From JBBSGA01 sp038254585 (GTDB taxonomy: Bacteria; Chloroflexota; Chloroflexia; Chloroflexales; Kallotenuaceae), in contig JBBSGA010000333.1 of NCBI GenBank assembly GCA_038254585.1, positions 1 through 6,998 of the forward strand: 6,998 bases of DNA, given 5' to 3'. Shown piece by piece: positions 1-5,856 of the stretch (the first letter of the stretch is position 1; each line of letters opens with the position of its first letter). The position numbers and the translations under genes were made by a program. The notes beneath the pieces are model-generated. The model was not told where the DNA came from. It saw only the letters and a list, made by a program, of their open reading frames with translations, and searched no databases.

Positions 1-2
1 AC

Positions 3-740
3 TTCGAGTCGATCTACTTCGAGGATCCGGATGGCGTGATCGTGGAGATCGCGACGCGCGGCCCGGGGTGGGGCCTCGACGAGTCGTTCGAGGCGTGGGG
101 CACGCAGATGAAGCCGCCACCACCGGAGACGACCGCCGGGCACCGCGACGAGGCGGCGATCGCCGCCGAAACCTGGCCCGAGCCGGTGACCGAGATCGGC
201 GACACGATGCGCATCCCCGGCCTGCACCACATCACGGCGATGGCCTCGGAGATCGAGCGCACGACAAGCTTCTATACCGAGATCCTGGGGCTGCGGCTGG
301 TCAAGCGCACGCTGAATTTCGACAACCCGGATGCGCCGCACTACTATTATGCCGCCGAGGATGGCCATCCCGGGAGCGTGATCACCTATTTCGGCTATGA
401 CCCGGCCAGGATGCGCCGCGGCCAGGTCGGCCGCGGGCTCACGCATCACTTCGCGTTCGAGGTCGAGGACGACGAGGCACAGCAGGCCTGGCGCGAGCGC
501 CTGCTGTCGTTCGGGCTACGCCCGACGCCGGTGCTCGATCGGAGCTACTTCCACTCGGTTTACTTCAACGATCCGGACGGACACATCCTGGAGATCGCCA
601 CGCGCAACCCAGGCTTCATGATCGACGAGCCGCGGGAGACGCTGGGGCAGCGGCTCGCACTGCCGGCCTGGCTCGAGCCCGAGCGCCAAGGGATTGAAGC
701 GCTACTCGCGCCGGTTCAGGTGGAGACGAACAGGCCTTAG
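3..740 (+). CDS. Tandem VOC-domain protein (extradiol dioxygenase/glyoxalase superfamily), 5'-truncated
   Basis: The frame is open from the window edge, so the N-terminus is missing. The visible part has two units. The first is only the end of a VOC unit (IYFEDPDG then VEIATRGPGW). A linker of about 40 residues rich in Pro, Ala and Glu follows, then a complete second VOC unit starting near 207 with LHHITAM and ending in YFNDPDG, LEIATRNPGF. The two ends repeat at a spacing of 182 codons. Predicted metal ligands of the second unit are His (228-230, second His of HHIT), a His of THHFAF (444-449) and Glu (591-593). These match the ligands known for PcpA/MhqO-type hydroquinone ring-cleaving dioxygenases, which suggests a metal-dependent oxygenase acting on a ring compound in the cytoplasm. 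The substrate cannot be read from sequence. An internal ATG at 207 could start a single-unit protein, but no good ribosome-binding site precedes it. The stop codon (738-740) overlaps the stop of the convergent gene at 737. Confidence 0.85.
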   Translation, partial: FESIYFEDPDGVIVEIATRGPGWGLDESFEAWGTQMKPPPPETTAGHRDEAAIAAETWPEPVTEIGDTMRIPGLHHITAMASEIERTTSFYTEILGLRLVKRTLNFDNPDAPHYYYAAEDGHPGSVITYFGYDPARMRRGQVGRGLTHHFAFEVEDDEAQQAWRERLLSFGLRPTPVLDRSYFHSVYFNDPDGHILEIATRNPGFMIDEPRETLGQRLALPAWLEPERQGIEALLAPVQVETNRP

Positions 741-985
741 GGAGAGGAACGTGGCGGATCGAGCGACTCCGTTTCGGGCGAGAGCACGTTCCGCCGGCAG
801 TATGTGACCAGGATCCGGTTGGTCGCGGGGAGGAGCCTCGAAAGCGGCCCCCACGCGAGCATGGGACGTCTGATGTGCTCCGCGACCGAGACGACGGCCC
901 AGCCGTCGCGCGAAAGATCCTGCACACCGCGGGCGAAAGCTCCCTGGTCCTTGTACGTACGCATCGTCACGTTCGACGTAGACAT
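737..985 (-). CDS. Small conserved-type protein of unknown function (82 aa)
   Basis: I do not recognise a named family. The protein starts MSTSNVTMRTYKDQ and has a pattern common in small orphan proteins of Chloroflexota-like genomes: a short amphipathic helix (YKDQGAFARGVQDLSRDGW), a strand (AVVSV), a basic/hydrophobic middle and a closing strand (NRILVTYCRR). There is no signal peptide or clear membrane segment, so it is probably a small soluble alpha/beta protein. The ATG at 985 is chosen over an in-frame ATG at 1003 because a perfect AGGAGG lies 6 bases upstream of it. It is the last gene of the - strand block, 39 bases after the second VWA gene, and so probably co-transcribed with it. 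The final 15 residues are polar and Pro/Ser-rich and may be an unconserved tail. Its stop overlaps the stop of the convergent VOC gene by 3 bases. Confidence 0.7.
   Translation of the reverse strand: MSTSNVTMRTYKDQGAFARGVQDLSRDGWAVVSVAEHIRRPMLAWGPLSRLLPATNRILVTYCRRNVLSPETESLDPPRSSP
746..792. repeat. 8-bp inverted repeat after the convergent stops
   Basis: GGAACGTG (746-753) is perfectly repeated in inverse at 785-792, with a 31-base loop. It sits 5 bases past the stop of the VOC gene and inside the 3' coding part of the convergent small gene. It could form a hairpin that ends transcripts arriving from the left, but there is no T-run after it. Chance or a coding coincidence remains possible. 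Confidence 0.3.
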
Positions 986-991
986 TACCGG

Positions 992-997
992 CCTCCT
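992..997 (-). promoter_or_regulatory. Strong ribosome-binding site that fixes the start of the 82-aa gene
   Basis: The - strand reads AGGAGG, followed 6 bases later by ATG at 985. The alternative in-frame ATG at 1003 would place this site inside the coding region, so 985 is the better start. Confidence 0.8.
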
Positions 998-1024
998 CGC
1001 CATTTGCTCATGGATTACCGAGCG

Positions 1025-2287
1025 CTACCCTCCAACATCCAGATCGCTCAGCCGCACGGTTTTGCGACTGCCGAAGCGAATCGTCTTCTGTCCTTCCGAT
1101 GAAAGCTCGCCCTGCTGCTCGAGGTTCTGAACCTCTTTCTGCACCGTCTGGGCCAGATCGGCCTCGCCGGTGTTGAGCAGGCGCGTGACTGCGCTCTGAA
1201 GCTTCTGCGTCGCACCGGCGACATTGCCCGCCTCGATGTCGTCGAGGGCGCGCGTCTGGAGCTTGAAAGCACTTACCTTCTCGACAATATTCATCACCTG
1301 CGGATTGACCTGCTTGGTGAGCGCCTGGTCATTGGTGATCTGTAGCACGAGGTCGGCCTTGGCCTTCTCGCCGGCGATACCAAGCTGCGGTATATCGTAG
1401 TCGACCTCGAACTGGCCGATACGGTACTGGCCCGCCGGCTTCGGATCGACCATGAGCTCGAAGAGGAGCACGCGGCGGTTATCCTTTTCCAGCTGCTCAA
1501 GCGGCACGATCACGGCGCGCTCCGCGAGCGGCTTGTAGCCGAGGTTCTTGATCAGGGGCACGACCTGCCAGGCTGCACGCGGCTGCACTCCAGCTACGAG
1601 CCGCAGAGTTGCCGCGGCGTTCTGGAAGATCGACGCCTGGGCCTGCTGGACCACGGCCTGAAAGTTGTCTTCGATCTGCTCCGGCCGCTGCAGGTGCTCG
1701 ACCTCTCCGTGTGACCTGCTCGCGATCTCGGTCAGGAGCCGGTCGTTCCATTCGTTACCGACGCCGAAGGCGGTGATCGGGATACCGGCCATGCCAGCCT
1801 GGTCGGCCATGGCGAGACACTCACGCTCGTCCTTGTCGGTCTCGCCGTCCGTGAGGAGCACGAGCCGAGTCTGGGCGCCCTGCGGGCCGTGTGTTAGCTC
1901 GCCCAGGCCCGCAGCCATCGCTCGGGCGATTTTGGTGCCGCCTTCGTCGCGAATACCGTTGATCACGCGCTTGATGCTTTCCCGCCCGGCCGCCGGCTGC
2001 GAGGGCACAAGCACGACCGTCTCGTGGTTGAAGATCACGATGGCGACGGTATCGTCGTCGCCGAGGCGGTCGAGCGCCAAGCCGGCGGCCGCTTTCATCG
2101 CACGCAGCTTGTTGCCGCGCATCGAGCCGGAATGGTCCAGCACGAAGGCGACGTTGACGGGCATCTGTACGTTAGCAGCCGCGGCCGTCGGCACGATCTC
2201 GATCAGGACGTATGCGACCTGCGGCGCCTGCGTCGCCGGCAGGTAGGGACGTGCTAACGTTTGTCGAAGTTGAATCTCACCAGCCAT
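1025..2287 (-). CDS. VWA-domain protein 1 (cytoplasmic, MIDAS intact, 420 aa)
   Basis: A short N-terminal beta segment (residues 1-40) precedes a von Willebrand factor A domain at about 43-220. The metal-ion-dependent adhesion site is complete: D51-x-S53-x-S55 (LDHSGSM), T118 (GGTKI) and D147 (LLTDGETD). VWA domains of this kind bind a partner protein through a bound Mg2+ ion. Residues about 230-345 look beta-rich, like the domain that follows VWA in many bacterial stand-alone VWA proteins. The C-terminal 75 residues are helical (AFKLQTRALD, then AGATQKLQSA) and end in a basic tail (FGSRKTVRL). No signal peptide or membrane helix is seen, so it should be cytoplasmic. The start at 2287 has GAGG five bases upstream. 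It lies 26 bases after its paralogue and follows the PP2C gene, so a role as ligand or scaffold in phosphorylation signalling is inferred. Confidence 0.92.
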   Translation of the reverse strand: MAGEIQLRQTLARPYLPATQAPQVAYVLIEIVPTAAAANVQMPVNVAFVLDHSGSMRGNKLRAMKAAAGLALDRLGDDDTVAIVIFNHETVVLVPSQPAAGRESIKRVINGIRDEGGTKIARAMAAGLGELTHGPQGAQTRLVLLTDGETDKDERECLAMADQAGMAGIPITAFGVGNEWNDRLLTEIASRSHGEVEHLQRPEQIEDNFQAVVQQAQASIFQNAAATLRLVAGVQPRAAWQVVPLIKNLGYKPLAERAVIVPLEQLEKDNRRVLLFELMVDPKPAGQYRIGQFEVDYDIPQLGIAGEKAKADLVLQITNDQALTKQVNPQVMNIVEKVSAFKLQTRALDDIEAGNVAGATQKLQSAVTRLLNTGEADLAQTVQKEVQNLEQQGELSSEGQKTIRFGSRKTVRLSDLDVGG

Positions 2288-2313
2288 GCATACCTCGTTG
2301 CGAACGCCCCCTG

Positions 2314-3570
2314 CTATTTCACATCGCCGGTCAGCTGATCGAGCGTCAGGCGCTTCGTCGCATACTTCATCTGCTTCTGATCAGCCGCCGACGGCCCGCC
2401 GCCACTATCCATCGTCTCTGCCGCGCGATTCATGGTATTGGCCAAATCAAGCTCGCCGAGATCCAGCAGGCGCGTGGCGGCCGACCGCAGCTTCTGGGTC
2501 GCGCCGGCAAGATTGCCAGCGGTCGCCTCGTCAAGCGCGCGCGTCTGCAGCTTGAATGCCGTGACGCGCTCGACCAGATTCATCGTCCGCGGGTCGACCT
2601 TGGCAGCGGCCGAGGAGCTGAACTCCAGCATCGCGTCGACGCGAACGCTCTGATCGAGCCGCTGCTCCTGCGGCACGTCATAGAAAAGCTCGGCCTGTGC
2701 TACCCGGTATGTGCCCGGCGCGTTGGCCGGCAGCATCAACTCTACCAGGACGGACGCGCCCGGATCGGCCTGGATATCGCCAAGATCGACGTTGACTTCG
2801 CGCTCGGCGATCGGTTTATAGCCGAGGTTCGCGATCATGGGCAGGACGCGGTAGACGGCGCGCGGGGCGACGCCCTGCGCCAGACGCAGCAGCAGCCGGG
2901 CCTTGCGCACAGAAGTGCCCTGCGCGGCGGCGGTGGCAGCCTGGAAATACCGGGCGATGTCCTTGGGATCGGCGATGTAGTCCGAGGTGCCCTGCGTCGC
3001 CGCCGCCAGGTCATCCAAGAGCTGCTCGTTCCATTCATCGCCAAGGCCGAGGGCAGTAATCCGGACGCCCTCTGCGCCAAGCTGCCGGGCCAGGTCGCGG
3101 CACTGGTCTTCGTCACCCCAGGTTTGCCCATCGGTCAGCAGCAGCAGATGGCTGACGCGATCTGGGGCAACACCTTTGCGCACCTCCTCGTCGCCGGCCT
3201 GCAAACCGGTCGACATGGCCGTACCACCCTGCACCCGGATCGCTTCCACGCGATTCTTAAGGCCCGTCTTGTCGGCCGCGGCAGTCGAGGGCACAATCAC
3301 GTCGGCCGTCTCGTCGAAGACGACGACGGCAACCGTATCTTCCGGGCCCAGTGTATCGATCACCTGCATGACGGCGCGCTTGAGGTTCTCGATCTTCGGC
3401 CCATCCATCGAGCCGGAGCGATCGAGCACCATGCAGAAGTTGACGGCCGTGCTCTGGGTCGCGACCGTCGCCTGCGGCTTCGCCTCGACGAGCAGGTATC
3501 CCACCTGAGCAGTCCCGGCCGGTAACGGCTGCCGGGCCCAGCTAGCCGCGAGCTGAATATCGTTGGGCAT
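2314..3570 (-). CDS. VWA-domain protein 2 (tandem paralogue of the next gene, 418 aa)
   Basis: It is collinear with VWA protein 1 along its whole length, showing the same N-terminal strand, VWA domain, beta-rich middle and helical C-terminus. Shared blocks include NLGYKP near the middle and AFKLQTRALD near the end. The MIDAS residues are D50-x-S52-x-S54 (LDRSGSM), T117 (GGTAM) and D147 (LLTDGQT). The tail, QMKYATKRLTLDQL, corresponds to the basic tail of the paralogue. The two diverge strongly elsewhere, so this is an old duplication in which both copies kept metal binding, which suggests two different partners or a hetero-oligomer. The start at 3570 is backed by AGGGAG eight bases upstream (3579-3584). 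It lies 55 bases downstream of the phosphatase gene on the same strand. No secretion signal is visible. Confidence 0.92.
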   Translation of the reverse strand: MPNDIQLAASWARQPLPAGTAQVGYLLVEAKPQATVATQSTAVNFCMVLDRSGSMDGPKIENLKRAVMQVIDTLGPEDTVAVVVFDETADVIVPSTAAADKTGLKNRVEAIRVQGGTAMSTGLQAGDEEVRKGVAPDRVSHLLLLTDGQTWGDEDQCRDLARQLGAEGVRITALGLGDEWNEQLLDDLAAATQGTSDYIADPKDIARYFQAATAAAQGTSVRKARLLLRLAQGVAPRAVYRVLPMIANLGYKPIAEREVNVDLGDIQADPGASVLVELMLPANAPGTYRVAQAELFYDVPQEQRLDQSVRVDAMLEFSSSAAAKVDPRTMNLVERVTAFKLQTRALDEATAGNLAGATQKLRSAATRLLDLGELDLANTMNRAAETMDSGGGPSAADQKQMKYATKRLTLDQLTGDVK

Positions 3571-3597
3571 GCACTATTCTCCCTGTAGAGCTGTCGG

Positions 3598-3616
3598 CGA
3601 TCCGCGTCGATCCGCG
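3598..3616. repeat. Two tandem copies of a 9-base motif with a 10-base period
   Basis: CGATCCGCG occurs at 3598-3606 and again at 3608-3616, in the 55-base gap between the phosphatase and VWA 2 genes. The 10-base period would put both on the same face of the helix, but two short copies may be slippage only. Confidence 0.4.
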
Positions 3617-3625
3617 CACAAAGGG

Positions 3626-5545
3626 TCAGCCGGACGCGGGCGCCTGGCGTGTCGCGCCCCCCCGGTCGCCGGCGGCGGTGAAGCGCACCAGGATTGCCGT
3701 GATATTGTCCTCACCGCCGTTCGCATTCGCCTCTTTGATAAGCTGGTCGCAGGCCGCCTGAGGATCGTCGACCGCGGCGACGACCTCTGTGAGACGCGGA
3801 TTGCGCACCATCTCCCACTGCCCATCCGAACAAAGGAAGAGTGCATCCCCAGATTCCAGCCGCAGCGGGAAGAGATCGGTCTCCACGTCCGGCTGCTCGC
3901 CGAGGGAGCGCAGGATTGCGTTGCGGTGTGGATGCGTGTAGATCTCGTCCTCGGTAATCTGGCCCACGTCGACCAGACGCATTACGAGCGAATGATCCTT
4001 GGTGATGCGCTGCAGCTGCCCGCCGCGGAATAGGTAGGTGCGGGAGTCGCCTACATTGCCGACGATACAGCGGTCGCCGACGACGAGCGCGAGGGTGATC
4101 GTGGTCCCCATGTCGTTGCTGCGGCGCTGGCCCTCGGTATAGACGGCAAGGTTCGCCTGCTCGACGGCCGTCGAGACGAGCGCCTTCAGGTGCTCGTCGT
4201 CCACTCCATCGGGAGATCCTGCAAGCTCGACCAGCTGCTGGGCAATGCTGTTGGCGGCAGCACGTACTGCCAGCGTCGAGGCGACCTCGCCCGCCGCGTG
4301 GCCGCCCATACCGTCGGCGACGACGTAGATACCGGCATTGACGTAGGTGCCGGCGAGCGCAATGCGCAGCTCCTGTGTCATGAGCGCATCTTCGTCGATC
4401 TCGCGCTGGACGCCGATGTCGGTGCGAGCCCCGACGCGAGTATCGAGGCCTCGCACGGCGCGCTTCGCAGCCGCGATCGCACCGAGAGCCGCAACCCAGC
4501 TGGGTGCGTCTGGCAGGCTGCCCATCCGCCCGAGGGCAAGCACGTCCTGCAGCGAATGCGGCTGGTCGGGCCGGCCCTCGACCGCCTCTGTAGAAAGCTT
4601 GCGCGTCTCGCGAGGCATACGGGTGAGATCCTCGATCGTATGCGCCAACTGCTGAAGATCGGCCTCACGCGCCTGCTCGGTCAAGGGCTGAAGGCCACTC
4701 GCATCGCGAAGGCGCAGGCGACGCTGTGGCCCGACCAGGAGCTGCCCAAGCGACAGGTTCCCGAGGGCGGTCTCGTTCTGATGCAGGTATTGAATCAATT
4801 GCGCAAGCTGCGTAGCGATCGGCAGCGCATCGGCATCGTCGAGGGCGGCCGGCCGCTCCGGCGCCTCGCCCTGGGTCGAGAGGAGCTCGGCGAGCGACTG
4901 GAAGCCGGGCACTTCCGCCTCCATGACCAGATACTGGTGATCGTTGGCGGTAAACGCCGTTACGGGCGGCAGCAAGTTGCGCAGAGGATCGTCCGGCAGG
5001 TCGACGAGCCGGGCAGGTCCGACAGGAGGCTTCTCGGGATCGAGCGGGCGCTCGAGCAAGAGAACGTCGCGCGGCAAGAGCTCGGCGCCGCACTCTTCGC
5101 AGAAGCGCGCATCGGCCTCGGCCGCGCGAGTGCCGCATTGCGCGCACACGTCAGCCGGCGCCTGGGCGCGATAGATCTCCTGCCCATCGTGCTCTTCATG
5201 TAGCTCGACGATCTCGTACTCACCTACACGCGTGCCGGGCTGCAGCGTGCTGCCGTCCGCTGCCTCGGGCGGCGGCACGAGCGGCTGCGTCGGCGTCGCC
5301 GATTCTTCTACTCCGCTCGGCCCTGCATCCGTATTCGGATGTGCCTCAGTAATCAGCTTCGCCTGCAGCTCGGCATCTTCCGGCCGCGGCGGCAGTGGAG
5401 CAGTCGTGCCCCCGGAGGCGGCAGAGATCTCGGCCCGAGGCATGGACTCGGACGCAGGAGCGGAAGCCACGATGAGGGCGCCGCACTGGCGACAAAAACG
5501 CGAGGCGGGCGAATTCTCAAATCCACATTTGGGACAGGCTATCAA
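3626..5545 (-). CDS. Zinc ribbon / pseudokinase / PP2C-type Ser/Thr phosphatase fusion (639 aa)
   Basis: Domains in order: an N-terminal zinc ribbon (C4, C7, C18, C21); a disordered Pro/Ala/Glu linker (about 25-100); a kinase-like domain (about 104-340); and a C-terminal PP2C/PPM phosphatase (about 370-623). The kinase part keeps recognisable landmarks (GEYEIVEL, YLVMEAEVPG, QLIQYLH, a late LQDVLAL helix). However, the catalytic-loop Asp aligns with N263 and its Lys with S265, and a second zinc ribbon (C134, C137, C149, C152) sits where the ATP-binding Lys strand is expected, so it is probably inactive. The PP2C metal ligands are present: D386, D411 (VADGMGGH), D574 (LCSDG) and D613 (GEDNIT). 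The usual NED is DED at 384-386. The enzyme should remove phosphate from Ser/Thr in cytoplasmic proteins using Mn2+ or Mg2+. The start is TTG, supported by AAAGGAG six bases upstream. It is the first gene of the - strand operon with the two VWA genes. Confidence 0.93.
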   Translation of the reverse strand: MIACPKCGFENSPASRFCRQCGALIVASAPASESMPRAEISAASGGTTAPLPPRPEDAELQAKLITEAHPNTDAGPSGVEESATPTQPLVPPPEAADGSTLQPGTRVGEYEIVELHEEHDGQEIYRAQAPADVCAQCGTRAAEADARFCEECGAELLPRDVLLLERPLDPEKPPVGPARLVDLPDDPLRNLLPPVTAFTANDHQYLVMEAEVPGFQSLAELLSTQGEAPERPAALDDADALPIATQLAQLIQYLHQNETALGNLSLGQLLVGPQRRLRLRDASGLQPLTEQAREADLQQLAHTIEDLTRMPRETRKLSTEAVEGRPDQPHSLQDVLALGRMGSLPDAPSWVAALGAIAAAKRAVRGLDTRVGARTDIGVQREIDEDALMTQELRIALAGTYVNAGIYVVADGMGGHAAGEVASTLAVRAAANSIAQQLVELAGSPDGVDDEHLKALVSTAVEQANLAVYTEGQRRSNDMGTTITLALVVGDRCIVGNVGDSRTYLFRGGQLQRITKDHSLVMRLVDVGQITEDEIYTHPHRNAILRSLGEQPDVETDLFPLRLESGDALFLCSDGQWEMVRNPRLTEVVAAVDDPQAACDQLIKEANANGGEDNITAILVRFTAAGDRGGATRQAPASG

Positions 5546-5551
5546 GAAGTG

Positions 5552-5558
5552 CTCCTTT
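5552..5558 (-). promoter_or_regulatory. Ribosome-binding site supporting a TTG start
   Basis: The - strand reads AAAGGAG and then, after 6 bases, TTG at 5545. The zinc ribbon begins three codons later (C4), and such ribbons usually start at the extreme N-terminus, so a TTG start here is well supported. Confidence 0.8.
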
Positions 5559-5620
5559 GGTCAGCCTCAGGCTACTTTAGCGCAGAACGGTGGGAGCGTC
5601 TAGTCTCCGTGAGCGCGTCG

Positions 5621-5651
5621 ATTAGATGTTCAGGCGCCACGTTTGTTGCAA
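5621..5651 (-). promoter_or_regulatory. Weak candidate promoter of the phosphatase-VWA operon, overlapped by dyads
   Basis: On the - strand TTGCAA (5646-5651) and TCTAAT (5621-5626) resemble -35 and -10 boxes, but the 19-base spacing is longer than usual. The -35 lies inside the perfect palindrome TGTTGCAACA, and GATGTT (5625-5630) with AACATC (5650-5655) forms a wider inverted repeat across the same span. This is what an operator on a promoter could look like, but it is judged by eye only. Confidence 0.3.
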
Positions 5652-5718
5652 CATCCGCGCCACGCCGATGGTAGCCTGATCCGGCGTCAGCCCTTCACAG
5701 CGACTGGGGGCGGAGCCG

Positions 5719-5748
5719 AGCAGGGGTCGACCCCAAGCTGTTCTTTTT
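5719..5748 (+). terminator. Terminator-like hairpin plus T-run, read on the + strand
   Basis: A stem AGC-GGGG (5719-5726, with one bulged A) pairs with CCCC-GCT (5731-5739, with two bulged A) around the loop TCGA. It is followed by TTCTTTTT (5741-5748). The form is that of an intrinsic terminator on the + strand, although no + strand gene lies upstream. It could end antisense transcription out of the phosphatase gene or a small RNA, or act as an attenuator in a long ccrM leader. The core GGGGTCGACCCC is also a perfect 12-bp palindrome and could instead be a protein-binding site. Confidence 0.4.
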
Positions 5749-5785
5749 GGTCGTCATCGCACTTTCAATGATCTTGTAATCTTCG

Positions 5786-5814
5786 GGAGTCACAATCTAT
5801 TGCTGCACGACTCC
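5786..5814 (+). promoter_or_regulatory. Pair of GANTC sites in inverted arrangement ahead of ccrM
   Basis: GAGTC (5787-5791) and GACTC (5809-5813) lie 66 and 44 bases before the chosen ccrM start and are part of a 6-bp inverted repeat, GGAGTC and GACTCC. GANTC is the target of CcrM/HinfI-type enzymes. The Caulobacter ccrM promoter is known to be tuned by GANTC methylation, so self-regulation is a reasonable inference. A poor promoter match (TTGCTG, 17 bases, TAAACT) spans the second site. Confidence 0.4.
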
Positions 5815-5856
5815 GATCAGAGTAAACTCGTCCGCACGTGTCTGATGGTGGGTAGT

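Larger units (their letters stand above)
5546..5856. other. Divergent intergenic region between the phosphatase operon and ccrM
   Basis: These 311 bases hold no convincing gene. They should contain both divergent promoters. Visible structures, from left to right, are a possible - strand promoter with the 10-bp palindrome TGTTGCAACA (5644-5653), the 12-bp palindrome GGGGTCGACCCC (5723-5734) followed by a T-run, an A+T-rich stretch (about 5741-5800), and two GANTC sites. A 20-codon - strand frame (5757-5695) has no good ribosome-binding site and was not called. Confidence 0.7.

Noticed and set aside
2212..3525. 437-codon + strand open frame
   Set aside because: It lies antisense to the VWA 2 gene, whose protein has clear domain motifs. 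High-GC coding DNA commonly leaves long antisense frames, and the antisense translation is rich in Arg, His and Gln with no recognisable domain.
4190..5203. 337-codon + strand open frame
   Set aside because: It is antisense to the phosphatase/pseudokinase gene, Arg/Leu-rich and without motifs, so it is a shadow frame.
5695..5757. 20-codon - strand frame beginning MTTKKNSLG in the divergent intergenic region
   Set aside because: It has no good ribosome-binding site, it spans a palindromic hairpin, and there is no similarity that I can name. It might be a leader peptide or gene remnant but cannot be supported.
5800..5856. Upstream extension of ccrM to TTG 5800
   Set aside because: GGGAG lies 10 bases before it, which is possible, but the added 19 residues have no counterpart in CcrM and would exceed family length. 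ATG 5857 gives the expected size.
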